Positions 16,776 through 25,657 of a stretch of 64,000 nucleotides of DNA are shown here, in pieces. This DNA comes from VYFG01 sp965203365. Lineage in GTDB: Bacteria; Pseudomonadota; Gammaproteobacteria; Arenicellales; Poriferihabitantaceae. How positions within the stretch are numbered: position 1 is the first letter of the stretch; every line of letters begins with the position of its first letter. The translations under genes and the position numbers were made by a program. The notes under the pieces were generated by a model. It was not told the origin of the DNA. It saw nothing but the letters and a program-made list of their open reading frames with translations, and did no database searches. The stretch is taken from contig OZ241878.1 of assembly GCA_965203365.1 (NCBI GenBank), positions 2,294,001 to 2,358,000 of the forward strand. Reading direction: 5' to 3'.

Positions 16776-17680
16776 GGTGAGCAGATCCGAGTTCAAGTTA
16801 GTGGGTGGAATGGACCTTTCGATATTGGAATCCGCCGGTATCAAGTCACCGGGAGATGAGTGCAAACCAGTCCGTAGGTCCTGTGTCCAGCGGCTTCAGT
16901 ACCGGGGCTGGCGTTCACCTCATGGGGAATCGTCATAACCAAGCGACAGACCGTCACTGATCGGTGACTGGTCTCTTTCCATTTGCCTGTCCCGTGCATC
17001 AAGAACGGGACAATATTATACTCACTTCTCGGCTCGGACGATCTTCGGATTGGACGATACAGGCAGATGGACTGAATGCTGGATTTTGACGGGATAAACC
17101 AATGGCCAGAATACTTCTCCGCGACCGGCTAATGCCTGAACACTCTGTTGATGCCCGGGTTGATGACGGTCTCGCCGGGGGGTTCCTGACAATGCGACGG
17201 CCCCGGTCACTCATCAGGTGGCCGGATTGGAGGGTGGCACACCCCATCGGGTCATGGCATGAAGCCTCTGATCAACCACCCCAGGCGTCTGAAAAGCCAC
17301 CGGTCCGCCATGAGACCATCCCGGAACCGAAACACCAGTGGGGAGCATCTCACAGACAGCGGAAACTTGATGAGAGAGGGTCACTGACCAGGATGAAAGC
17401 GGTCAGGCCATCACCCCGGAAGAATCAAGAACTTCGGGGAGGAGAGCCGTCTGACATTCGTCCCCGACCACGGTTTGGTAGCTTGACAGACCGTGGCATG
17501 CGCCCAATTCATCTGGGCTGATGGTCGATCAAGTGAAACCGCGCCCGCCACTTCTATCATTCAGCCGCTCCAATGGGATGCTCGACTTGCTACTCACTGG
17601 ATGTCCTGCCACGCCCTCCCATTGAGACAACTCTTTCATTCCGGAGAATGCAGGTTGATCTTTAGAGTGGAAGTGGGGCG
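16776..17680. other. Gene-poor stretch, probably decayed sequence
   Basis: No ORF here has recognisable content; frames of 60-140 codons on both strands look random. The stretch ends in a transposase tail at 17681, so it is probably decayed mobile DNA. Confidence 0.5.
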
Positions 17681-17838
17681 TCGAAGAGCCAGCCGCTGCC
17701 GGAGGCGAAGAGGGTCTGGCAGGGGCTTGAACGACTGAACTGGGCCGTGCTGGTACGCGATGCTCTCGGTGAGAGAGAGCGGGAATGAGTTCGGATACAT
17801 AAGTGTGTTAGGTTGAAATGTCCCGGTCGGGCCGATGA
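17681..17838 (+). mobile_element. 3' end fragment of the DUF4338/Tn5-type insertion element
   Basis: Reads SKSQPLPEAKRVWQGLERLN and WAVLVRDALGERERE to a TGA at 17786-17788, nearly identical to the C-terminus of the larger relic at 30789. The match continues past the stop codon (gatacataagtgtgttagg against gatacaagtgtgtgagg) to about 17838, so the fragment preserves the element's 3' flank. Confidence 0.85.
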
Positions 17839-17882
17839 GGTCTTCGCAGTTCGACCATCTCTTCCAACCCGGTGGAAGGAGA

Positions 17883-18425
17883 TCAGCGTCGGGGCACCCT
17901 CAGCCGCAACTCCTCTTCGCGCTGCACCAGTTCCAACTCACCCAGAAAGCTCATGCCCAGCAGCACCTCCTGACCATCCATGTCGGGGTTGATGGTGGCG
18001 GGGACATGGCCCAGCGCAATGTGGCCCAGCCGGACACGGTCAAGCCGTGTGGCATAGACCGTGATGTCACCATTGGCTGTACGGACCCTCAGGGGCGAAC
18101 CCCTGGCCAGTCCGATCACGCTGGCCACCCCTTCGGGAATGCTGACCAGCGTGGCGCCGGTATCGAGAAGAAACCGCACTGGATGGTCATTGATCTCACC
18201 ATCGGCCACATAATGACCCAGACGGTTTTGTTTCAGGACCACTTCGCGCTCTCCTCCCTCCAGCACCCGGACCAGATTTCCCCGGTTGGGATTCTGTTGG
18301 AGATCCAGCAGCCAGCTGAAAATCCATGTCATCCCGCCAATGAACACCACGCTCACAATGAGGCCAGCATATCGATGGAGCGGTCTTGGGGACAAGGTGA
18401 GCAGGCTGAAGTAACCGCTCGGCAA
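17883..18425 (-). CDS. Retropepsin-like aspartyl protease, membrane-anchored (TIGR02281 type)
   Basis: Clan AA aspartic protease of the small bacterial membrane-anchored kind. One transmembrane helix (about residues 20-41) precedes a single protease domain. The active-site motif is FLLDTGATLVSIPE at about residues 88-101, and the second conserved block is VLLGMSFL near residue 155. About 180 residues from a TTG at 18425. No ATG exists in the open frame, which continues upstream to about 18480, so the start is uncertain. Physiological substrate unknown. Single gene facing a debris region. Confidence 0.85.
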   Translation of the reverse strand: MPSGYFSLLTLSPRPLHRYAGLIVSVVFIGGMTWIFSWLLDLQQNPNRGNLVRVLEGGEREVVLKQNRLGHYVADGEINDHPVRFLLDTGATLVSIPEGVASVIGLARGSPLRVRTANGDITVYATRLDRVRLGHIALGHVPATINPDMDGQEVLLGMSFLGELELVQREEELRLRVPRR

Positions 18426-18685
18426 TATACCCCACTTACGGTACTTGTCCCACCCTTGATCCCGTCGATCGGTCGGGGTTCAGAAAATGCGAACCCGACT
18501 CGGAAGCGAAATGGGCAAGGCTGCTCGTCCATTGTGATCGCCGATCCCGAAATCGGTGGCCCGCCAGCACAAGGTCTGCCGCCTTGTCGTCATCGTCCGA
18601 AGCGCATCGAACCCTTCCCCGGAACGGCACCCCTTGAGATATCGGCATCGATGGGTATACTGCTGAAGAAAATCGCAATGCGTCC

Positions 18686-19519
18686 ATGTCGGATCACGCT
18701 CGCCAGATCAAGTCGATGAAACTCTACACCCATATAGGGCGTATCCATAATGAACTGGTGGAAATGGGAAGAGGCCCCGGTGACGCGCTGTGCGCCACAC
18801 AGATCAGTGCATTCGACCAACTGCACTACCACGGGACCTCGGCCGTCGACGACGCCATCGCACGCATGGGACTGTGCGCGGATACACGGGTGCTGGAAAT
18901 TGGCTCCGGACTCGGTGGCCCCGCCCGGCATATCACCCACCGGACGGGGGCCCAGGTCTTGGCGCTGGAACTCCAGCCCGACCAGCACCGGCTGGCCACT
19001 GAACTGACCGCTCGTTGCGGTCTGTCCTCGCGGGTGAGACATGTTTGCGGCGACTTTCTCACGCACGACTGGCAAGGCCTCGAATTCGACGCTATCGTGA
19101 GTTGGCTGGCCCTCTTTCATATTCCGGACCGGCAGGCATTGCTGGATCGCTCCCGGGGGCTGCTGGTCCACCACGGACTGTTCTATGCCGAGGACCTGTA
19201 CCGCCGACGACCCATGACCTCTCAGGCCTCTGCCGAGCTCGCCACGGGCATGTATGCGGCCTATCTGCCGGACTATGCGACCTATCAGCAGGACTTTGCG
19301 GAGGCGGGATTCGATGTGCTGACCTGTGAAGACCTGTCCGATGACTGGACCGAATTCACTACCCAACGCCTGCAGGATCACCATACTCAACGGGATCGAC
19401 ATATCCGTGTTCACGGCGAACCGACCTATCGAGTGTTAGCGGAATTCTATGACCTGGTGAACCGCCATTTCCGGTCGGGAGCCCTAGGTGGTGTCCGCAT
19501 CCTGGCCCGCCGCCATTGA
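18686..19519 (+). CDS. Class I SAM-dependent methyltransferase, sarcosine/dimethylglycine methyltransferase-like
   Basis: 277 residues. The SAM-binding loop is VLEIGSGLGGPARHITH at about residues 69-85, followed by an acidic strand end (LALELQPDQ) and motif GDFLTHDW. The preceding DQLHYHGTSAVDDAIARMG resembles the entry segment of glycine/sarcosine/dimethylglycine methyltransferases. Small-molecule methylation is therefore likelier than nucleic acid or protein targets, but the substrate is not proven. The gene ends 53 bases before the ABC-importer binding protein on the same strand, so it may share a transcript and act on the imported solute or its derivative. Confidence 0.75.
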   Translation: MSDHARQIKSMKLYTHIGRIHNELVEMGRGPGDALCATQISAFDQLHYHGTSAVDDAIARMGLCADTRVLEIGSGLGGPARHITHRTGAQVLALELQPDQHRLATELTARCGLSSRVRHVCGDFLTHDWQGLEFDAIVSWLALFHIPDRQALLDRSRGLLVHHGLFYAEDLYRRRPMTSQASAELATGMYAAYLPDYATYQQDFAEAGFDVLTCEDLSDDWTEFTTQRLQDHHTQRDRHIRVHGEPTYRVLAEFYDLVNRHFRSGALGGVRILARRH

Positions 19520-19572
19520 ACCGACAACACAGACCGGTTTACCACATGACCCCCTAGCCCAAGGAGCTCCCC

Positions 19573-20877
19573 ATGAATCGATATCCCCCTGTTGCTGAAC
19601 CGCAGCCCGGTCGTCGCCGGACCCTCTCTGCCCTGGGGGCCGCCGCCGGAGCCGGGATGGCGGCACGCCTCTGTCCGAGCTTGTTCCCCCGGGCCTATGC
19701 CCAAGCCGAGCCCATTCGAATCGGAGCCCAATTCCACCGCACCGGCATCGGGGCATCCTATGGCCGCTGGTACGAACGCACCGCGTCGGCCGCCGTCCGG
19801 CTGATCAACGAGGAAGGCGGCATCAACGGGCGTCCCTTGGAGTTGGTGATCGAAGACGATGGCACGGATCCCCAGCGCGGAGCCGAAGTGGTGGAGAAGT
19901 TCGCCACCCAGCACCACGTCGATGTCGCCTATGGCACCTTGTTCTCCCATGTGGTTAACAGTTCCGCCCCCCGGGCCGGGGAACTCAAGCTGCCCTACCT
20001 GGTGGTCTCCGAGGGGTACCATGTGGCCTCGGGACGACTCAACCGCTATGTGTTCCAGCCCGGCATCACGGATGTCCGGGCACAAGTCGTTGCCATGGCC
20101 CCTTGGGTGGCCGCCAACCTGGGGCGAAAGGTCACCATGATCTTTCCGGATTACGCCTTTGGCCATGACCACCGGGATTTTTTTTCCCGGGCGATCGCCG
20201 ACCAAGGGGGTCAGGTGCTGGAACAGATCGCCATTCCGCCGACGGAGACCTCTTTTACCCGATATCTCCCCCGGATCGCACGGGAAACGGAAGTGTTGTA
20301 CCATGTCATGGTCGGACCCGGCGTACTGACCTTCGTCAAGGAACTGGGGCAGCATTTCACCCGGCGACGGCCGGCCATCTTCGGATTCATCGACTCGCTT
20401 GAAGCGGTCGATCTCAGGACCCCTCAACTGGAGTTCTTGGAAGGCACCTACTTCTGGGAGGGATTCCCGCGGTATGCCCAGGCGGACCAGACCGAATACG
20501 ACCGGTTCTACCGCACTGCCGTGGGCGTGGATGACCAAGGGGCCAGTCTCCAGGATCCTCGGGATGTCTCCACCTATGCCCATATGTTCGGTTGCTGGGA
20601 AACGCTGTTCATCATCAAGCAGGCCATGGAGGCCTGCCACTACCAGGGGCCGGCGGACCGGGGACGGTTCGTTGAGGCCATGGAGGCGATGGAGACCTTC
20701 CGCGAAGGTCGGAATCACCCGCAAGGTGACAAGGTATTCGATCCGCGCCTACATCAGTGCTTCGGTCATCAGTTCATCTCCCGTCTGCAGGACGGTCGGC
20801 TCAATGTAGTCCATCGGACCCCCATTGAAGACGGTCGATACGCCCCCGAGGCAGATTACACGACCATGGCGCTGTAA
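19573..20877 (+). CDS. ABC transporter periplasmic substrate-binding protein (branched-chain amino acid/urea type, Tat signal)
   Basis: Periplasmic binding component (Peripl_BP_6 fold). The N-terminus carries a twin-arginine signal, GRRRTLSALGAAAGAGMAAR, with cleavage expected after AYAQA (about residue 38), so export is likely by Tat. The mature protein starts EPIRIGAQFHRTG and has the family blocks RLINEEGGINGRPLELVIEDD and TLFSHVVNSSAP. 434 residues. It heads a complete HMGF-type importer operon. The amino-acid pattern is between LivK- and UrtA-like proteins, and the ligand cannot be assigned. Confidence 0.9.
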   Translation: MNRYPPVAEPQPGRRRTLSALGAAAGAGMAARLCPSLFPRAYAQAEPIRIGAQFHRTGIGASYGRWYERTASAAVRLINEEGGINGRPLELVIEDDGTDPQRGAEVVEKFATQHHVDVAYGTLFSHVVNSSAPRAGELKLPYLVVSEGYHVASGRLNRYVFQPGITDVRAQVVAMAPWVAANLGRKVTMIFPDYAFGHDHRDFFSRAIADQGGQVLEQIAIPPTETSFTRYLPRIARETEVLYHVMVGPGVLTFVKELGQHFTRRRPAIFGFIDSLEAVDLRTPQLEFLEGTYFWEGFPRYAQADQTEYDRFYRTAVGVDDQGASLQDPRDVSTYAHMFGCWETLFIIKQAMEACHYQGPADRGRFVEAMEAMETFREGRNHPQGDKVFDPRLHQCFGHQFISRLQDGRLNVVHRTPIEDGRYAPEADYTTMAL

Positions 20878-20945
20878 GACGACGAACGATGGGCCGGGCG
20901 CCCAGTCCGGCGGGATGGTCTGGCACCTTTCGGTTCTTCTTAGCA

Positions 20946-21830
20946 ATGGATATCGGTCCGTTTTTTCTGCTCGCCACCCTCGAAGGCCTGGTGCAGGCCG
21001 CCGTGCTGTGCCTGACCGCTCTCGGCCTGTCGCTGGTATTCGGAGTCATGCGGGTGGTCAATGTCGCTCATGGCGAATTTTTCATGCTCGGCGCCGTGCT
21101 GGCTTGGTGGGTGACGCACGAGTTCAGTGGACACCCGGCCCTGGGATTTGGCGTGGCTTTGCTGGGGGCTCCACTCTTAGTCGGCGCCATAGCCTGGGCC
21201 GCGGAGAGACTGGTCCTCAGACGGGTAGCCTACGATCCGGAAGCCACGATTGTGGCCACGATCGGCCTGCTCTACCTTCTGCAACAGACGACCTTACTGA
21301 CTTTCGGGCCCGCCGCCCGGACGGTGGATCCCCCGTTCTACTTTACGGTGGTGCTGCCTTGGTTTGGCTATTCCGGCTACAAGCTGTGCATCATCGTCGC
21401 GGCCCTGGTCGTGCTGCTGGCGGTCTGGTTTCTGCTCCATCGAACCCGCTTGGGGCTGGTCATGCAGGCGACCCGGTTTGACCGGGAAACGGCGGAAAAC
21501 TTCGGTATCTCGGTGGATCGGGTCTATGCCCTAGTCTTCGCCTTGGGGGCCGCTCTGGCCGCCGCCGGGGCGGTCCTGGTGGTGCCGGTCCGTCAGGCTC
21601 ACTACCTGATGGGGGGAGATCCCCTGCTCCTGTCCTTCATTGTGATCATGATCGGTGGACTCGGCAGCCTCAAAGGCACCTTAGTCGCCGCGCTCCTGAT
21701 CGGGCTGTGCGATGGGATCATTTCGGTGTTCTTCTCCCCAACTCTGGCCAAGATGATCTCCACCCTCGTGGTGGCGCTGGTGCTGGTCTTTCGCCCCCAG
21801 GGGCTGTTCGGAACGCAGGCCAGGGTCTGA
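20946..21830 (+). CDS. ABC transporter permease, LivH/UrtB type
   Basis: Inner-membrane permease with 8 or so hydrophobic helices. Family signatures: LGLSLVFGVMRVVNVAHGEFFMLGA near the N-terminus and IVIMIGGLGSLKGTLVAALLIGL near residue 240. The frame is open to 20889, but the ATG at 20946 (294 residues) gives the usual LivH N-terminus. Its stop overlaps the next start by one base (TGATG), so translation is coupled. Confidence 0.93.
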   Translation: MDIGPFFLLATLEGLVQAAVLCLTALGLSLVFGVMRVVNVAHGEFFMLGAVLAWWVTHEFSGHPALGFGVALLGAPLLVGAIAWAAERLVLRRVAYDPEATIVATIGLLYLLQQTTLLTFGPAARTVDPPFYFTVVLPWFGYSGYKLCIIVAALVVLLAVWFLLHRTRLGLVMQATRFDRETAENFGISVDRVYALVFALGAALAAAGAVLVVPVRQAHYLMGGDPLLLSFIVIMIGGLGSLKGTLVAALLIGLCDGIISVFFSPTLAKMISTLVVALVLVFRPQGLFGTQARV

Positions 21831-22786
21831 TGATGACCGACCGACGATCACTTTGGTTCCATGGGGCGATCCTGAGCCTGCTCTTTGGTCTGCAATTCGT
21901 CCTGCCGGAATACCACCATCTAACGATGACCCGCGTCCTGCTGCTCGCGGTCTTCGCCATGGGCTTCAACCTGCTGTTTGGCTACACTGGGCTGCTCAGC
22001 CTAGGTCATGCCATGTTCTTTGCCGCTGGGATGTACGGGGCCGGACTGACCGTCTACTACCTCGCCTGGTCCGTCCCGGTAGCCATGCTGTTCGGGATGC
22101 TGTGTGGTGCCGGACTCTCGCTGGTAGTGGGCGTGGTGGCGCTGCGGACCACCGGGGTGGCTTTCATGATCGTAACCCTCATGTTTTCCCAAGTGGCCTA
22201 CTTAGCCACCGTGTATTTCACCATCTGGACCCGGGGAGACGAAGGGTTGGTCCTGCCGCCCACCGCCCGCAGCTTTCATCTTTGGGGCCGTGAATGGCTG
22301 CTCACGGATCCGACCACCCGCTACAACCTGGCGCTGCTGCTGTTGGCCCTGAGCATGGGGTGTATCCTGTGGGTGATGCGCGGGCGGTTCGGCCGCGCCC
22401 TGATCGCGATCCGGGAAAACGAGGAACGCACCCAGATGCTGGGGTACAACACATTCAGCTACAAACTCCGGGCCCTGATCCTGTCAGGCACCTTGTCCGC
22501 CATGGCGGGTGCCGCCTGGTCCCTGATGTTTGCCTATATCGGCTCCTCATTTGCCGACATCCAATATTCGATCGACCCCTTGCTGTATGCGCTGCTGGGA
22601 GGCAGTGGCACGGTGGCTGGCCCACTGTTGGGCACGGTCTTCATGTTCTATCTGGTGGATATCGTCAGCGGATACACCACCGCCTACCTGCTGCTGACCG
22701 GCCTGGTTCTGTTGTTCGTGGTGCTTTTCTTCCCCCACGGGATCCTGGGCCTGGTTCGCAAGCGCTGGTGGGGGTGGCTGCCATGA
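21830..22786 (+). CDS. ABC transporter permease, LivM/UrtC type
   Basis: Second permease of the importer, 318 residues with about 8-9 membrane helices. Contains MGFNLLFGYTGLLSLGHAMFF and the cytoplasmic loop GRALIAIRENEERTQMLGYN that contacts the ATPases, both typical of LivM. ATG at 21830 shares its A with the livH-type stop; a second ATG follows directly at 21833. Ends in an ATGA overlap with the ATPase gene. Confidence 0.93.
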   Translation: MMTDRRSLWFHGAILSLLFGLQFVLPEYHHLTMTRVLLLAVFAMGFNLLFGYTGLLSLGHAMFFAAGMYGAGLTVYYLAWSVPVAMLFGMLCGAGLSLVVGVVALRTTGVAFMIVTLMFSQVAYLATVYFTIWTRGDEGLVLPPTARSFHLWGREWLLTDPTTRYNLALLLLALSMGCILWVMRGRFGRALIAIRENEERTQMLGYNTFSYKLRALILSGTLSAMAGAAWSLMFAYIGSSFADIQYSIDPLLYALLGGSGTVAGPLLGTVFMFYLVDIVSGYTTAYLLLTGLVLLFVVLFFPHGILGLVRKRWWGWLP

Positions 22787-23499
22787 CCCTGCTGGAGACC
22801 CGGGGGGTCAGTCGCTATTTCGGTGGCCTGGGGGCTGTGGTCGAGGTCGACTTTTCGCTGGAACCGCATCAAATCCACGCCCTCATCGGCCCGAATGGGG
22901 CCGGCAAAACCACCTTTGTCTCCCTGCTGTGCGGTCGTCTGTCCTGCACCACCGGCACCATCCTGTTCGACGGGGAGAACATCACGTCTCTGCCAGCATG
23001 GCGCCGGGTGAGGCGAGGCATTGCCTACACCTTCCAGATCACGCGCATCTATCCCCGACTCACGGTCCAGGAGAACCTCGCGATTGCCGTCGAAGGCCAA
23101 GGGCGTCGTGGGAGGGTCCGCTCCCATCGGGTGGCAGATATCTTGCAGCACATCAATCTCCAAGAGCGGTCCGACGACTTGGCGGGTCATCTGGCCTATG
23201 GCCATCAAAGGCTGCTGGAAGTGGGCATGGGACTCGCCTTGGAGCCCCGCCTGCTGATTCTGGACGAGCCTGCCCAGGGTCTGTCCCGCCGCGAAATCGA
23301 TCAGTGCTGCACTCTGATCAGGGACCTGGCGCGTGATGCCGCAGTGCTTCTCATCGAACACAACATGCCGGTGGTCATGGAACTGGCCGACCGGATCACC
23401 GTGTTCGACCACGGCCGAGTGCTGGCCCAGGGCACTCCGAAAGACATCCAGGCCGACCCAGCGGTCCAAGCCGCTTATCTCGGCACCGGAGAAGCCTGA
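22783..23499 (+). CDS. ABC transporter ATPase, LivG/UrtD type
   Basis: First ATPase, 238 residues. Walker A GPNGAGKTT at about residues 34-42, Q-loop TFQITRIYPRLTV, LivG-type signature LAYGHQRLLEVGMGLA in place of LSGGQ, Walker B LLILDEPAQGLS, and switch His in LLIEHNM. The ATG at 22783 overlaps the livM-type stop (ATGA); a longer frame upstream is only the shadow of that permease. Its stop overlaps the livF-type start (TGATG). Confidence 0.94.
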   Translation: MTLLETRGVSRYFGGLGAVVEVDFSLEPHQIHALIGPNGAGKTTFVSLLCGRLSCTTGTILFDGENITSLPAWRRVRRGIAYTFQITRIYPRLTVQENLAIAVEGQGRRGRVRSHRVADILQHINLQERSDDLAGHLAYGHQRLLEVGMGLALEPRLLILDEPAQGLSRREIDQCCTLIRDLARDAAVLLIEHNMPVVMELADRITVFDHGRVLAQGTPKDIQADPAVQAAYLGTGEA

Positions 23500-24194
23500 T
23501 GGGGTTGTCCTTGGTCGGCATCCACAGCTACTATGGCAACGTGCCGGTCCTGCGCCATGTGACCCTCTCGGTTGAGGCCGGGCAGATCCTGGGCCTGCTC
23601 GGGCGAAACGGTGCCGGCAAAACCACCCTGCTTCGGGTGATCATGGGCCAAGTGCGTTTCGAAGGCACCATCCGGCTGGATGGCCAACCTCTCAATGGAC
23701 TGCGCCCCCACCAGATTCCCCGTCGAGGCATCGGTTATGTGCCACAAGGCCGACGACTGTTTTCGGAGCTGACTGTGGCGGAAAATCTCGAGATCGGCGC
23801 GATGGCCTCGCGCCGGGGAAGGCCCCTGCAACGTGAGATGCTGACCCTCTTTCCGCGGCTGGAAGAACGATGTCATCAAGTTGCCGGGACCCTGAGCGGC
23901 GGCGAGCAGCAGATGCTCGCCATCGCCCGGGCCCTGTGTCTGAACCCTTCCGTGTTGCTGCTGGATGAGCCCACCGAAGGCCTGATGCCGGCCATGGTGG
24001 CGGGCATTCGCGAGGCGGTGTGGACGCTCCGGAACCGGAACGTGGCCGTGCTTTGGGTGGAGCAGCGGGTGAATGCGGTCCTTCCCGTGGCCGACCGCGT
24101 GGCCTTTCTCGAAAACGGCGTCCTGCAACGGGAGATCGATCGAACGACCCTGGATGCCAACCCCGACCTGCTGCGCCGCTATATCGGCGTATGA
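23499..24194 (+). CDS. ABC transporter ATPase, LivF/UrtE type
   Basis: Second ATPase, 231 residues. Walker A GRNGAGKTT (about 38-46), the LivF-typical GIGYVPQGRRLFSELTV, signature LSGGEQQMLAIARAL, Walker B LLLDEPTEGLMP, and VLWVEQRVNAVLPVADR where most ABC proteins have the switch His (here Gln, as usual in LivF). Last gene of the five-gene operon; a strong hairpin follows the stop. Confidence 0.94.
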   Translation: MGLSLVGIHSYYGNVPVLRHVTLSVEAGQILGLLGRNGAGKTTLLRVIMGQVRFEGTIRLDGQPLNGLRPHQIPRRGIGYVPQGRRLFSELTVAENLEIGAMASRRGRPLQREMLTLFPRLEERCHQVAGTLSGGEQQMLAIARALCLNPSVLLLDEPTEGLMPAMVAGIREAVWTLRNRNVAVLWVEQRVNAVLPVADRVAFLENGVLQREIDRTTLDANPDLLRRYIGV

Positions 24195-24213
24195 ACCGGC
24201 CGGATGGGCCGGT
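24195..24213. terminator. Hairpin between convergent genes
   Basis: ACCGGCC (24195-24201) and GGCCGGT (24207-24213) with a 5-base loop, one base after the livF-type TGA at 24192-24194 and 12 bases beyond the end of the convergent amidotransferase gene. Could terminate both; no long U-run. Confidence 0.55.
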
Positions 24214-24225
24214 CGTCGTTCGACC

Positions 24226-24936
24226 TCAGGGAATCCTCGCCAAGAAATTGTCGAACAGGATACGGGCATGGGACTGAAAATCGTCCAGATGCCGGGCCGC
24301 CTCACGCCACAGGTCCCCCATGGCGCCCGTGCCCCAGGCCTGCTCCAGCGCGGTCGCATAGGCTGGCACTTGATGCCATTCCGCCACCGTGGTGGACGTG
24401 ATTTCAATATGGAACTGGATCGATGCCGCTCTTTCCCCCCACGCCATGGCATTGACCTGACAGGCCGCCGAACAGGCCAGAACCATCGCTCCAGGAGGTG
24501 GAACGGTCACTTCCGCCGAGTGCCACTGAAGGGACATCATCTCAGGGGGACAATGCCGAAAGAGCCAATGTTGCCGACCCGCCGGAGTCAGTTCCACCGG
24601 CAGGACGCCGATTTCCGGCTGGTGGGCCACCCCCACCTGACCGCCCATGGCCACCGCCAGCAACTGGTGTCCAAGACAAAAGCCCAGATAGGGTCGATCC
24701 GCCCCCACCCATTGTCTGATCGCCGCCATTTCGCGTTTGAGCCAGGGATGCTGGGTGAGTTGCCAGACATCCATGGGGCCGCCCATCACCAACAGGGCGT
24801 CGTAAGGTGTCAGATCCGGGATGGGATCGGCCTGATCCCATTCAACCGTGTCCCAGGCAATGCCGGACTCGCGCATCAGATCCCGGAAAACCCCCGGATG
24901 TTCGCAGGCAATATGCTGAAAGACCAGAAACTTCAT
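24226..24936 (-). CDS. Class I glutamine amidotransferase-like protein (GMP synthase-type, stand-alone)
   Basis: Stand-alone member of the GMP-synthase-like amidotransferase group; such proteins act on small amides or gamma-glutamyl compounds. 236 residues. The nucleophile elbow GFCLGHQLLA (Cys about residue 89) is intact, MGGPMDVW precedes it, and the C-terminal ASIQFHIEI supplies the catalytic His and Glu. No synthetase domain is attached. Overlaps the upstream nicotinamidase gene as ATGA, so the two are co-translated and may be linked functionally, perhaps in ammonia release. The exact substrate is unknown. Confidence 0.85.
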   Translation of the reverse strand: MKFLVFQHIACEHPGVFRDLMRESGIAWDTVEWDQADPIPDLTPYDALLVMGGPMDVWQLTQHPWLKREMAAIRQWVGADRPYLGFCLGHQLLAVAMGGQVGVAHQPEIGVLPVELTPAGRQHWLFRHCPPEMMSLQWHSAEVTVPPPGAMVLACSAACQVNAMAWGERAASIQFHIEITSTTVAEWHQVPAYATALEQAWGTGAMGDLWREAARHLDDFQSHARILFDNFLARIP

Positions 24937-25565
24937 GCCCGCGGGCCTTCAAAGGTCTCCACCACCCGCACCCCGGCTCTTCGCAGCGCCGCCAGCTGGG
25001 TGGCCAATGACCCCTCCAGATCAATGGCGCGGCAGGCCGCCAGCACGACCGTGGTATCGAACCCCAGGGCGGCGGCATCCAGCGCCGACCAGGCCACACA
25101 AAAATCCGTCGCCAGCCCCCCCAGCACCAGCTGGCTGATGCCCCGACTGGCCAAAAATCCCTGCAACCCCGTCTCGGTCCGGCGGTCATTCTCAAAAAAG
25201 GCCGAATAGCTGTCGATTGTCGAACGAAACCCCTTTCGGACCACCATCTGCGCTGGACATTCATCCAGCGCTGGATGGAATGCGGCCCCGTGACTACCCT
25301 GCACACAATGGACCGGCCACAAGGTCTGGTCGCCGTAATCCAGCCGGATCCGGGTGAAGGCTTCGGCACCGGCATGATTGGCCGCAAAGCTGACATGGTT
25401 GGCCGGATGCCAGTCTTGGGTGAACACCACCGTGTCAAAGTGGGGCATCATGGCATTGATCACCGGCACCACCCTTTCTCCCTCCGCGACCGCCAAGGCT
25501 CCTCCCGTGCAGAAGTCGTTTTGCACATCGACTACAATGAAGGCGGGATTGTCCGTGGGGACCAT
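24933..25565 (-). CDS. pncA: Nicotinamidase (isochorismatase-like hydrolase, PncA)
   Basis: Deamidates nicotinamide to nicotinate in NAD salvage. 210 residues from the ATG at 25565. Motifs: FIVVDVQNDFCTGGALAV with catalytic Asp (about residue 14), metal-ligand segment DWHPANHVSF, WPVHCVQGSHGAAF, and nucleophile Cys in GLATDFCVAWSALDA. These match E. coli PncA (213 residues) throughout. The frame is open to 25646, but residues before MVPTDNPAF have no counterpart. Diverges from the membrane protein at 25658 with a gap of about 90 bases. Confidence 0.93.
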   Translation of the reverse strand: MVPTDNPAFIVVDVQNDFCTGGALAVAEGERVVPVINAMMPHFDTVVFTQDWHPANHVSFAANHAGAEAFTRIRLDYGDQTLWPVHCVQGSHGAAFHPALDECPAQMVVRKGFRSTIDSYSAFFENDRRTETGLQGFLASRGISQLVLGGLATDFCVAWSALDAAALGFDTTVVLAACRAIDLEGSLATQLAALRRAGVRVVETFEGPRA

Positions 25566-25657
25566 GGTGGATTTTCCGAATGAGCTGGCGGCCATTATAC
25601 CCAACCTGTCTTCCCACTGATCGAAGTGCTGGCATGCGGCGACCATCAGAAGACCTT

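Noticed and set aside
17102..17521. 139-codon plus-strand ORF in the debris region
   Set aside because: Composition typical of random GC-rich frames, no domain, no credible ribosome-binding site.
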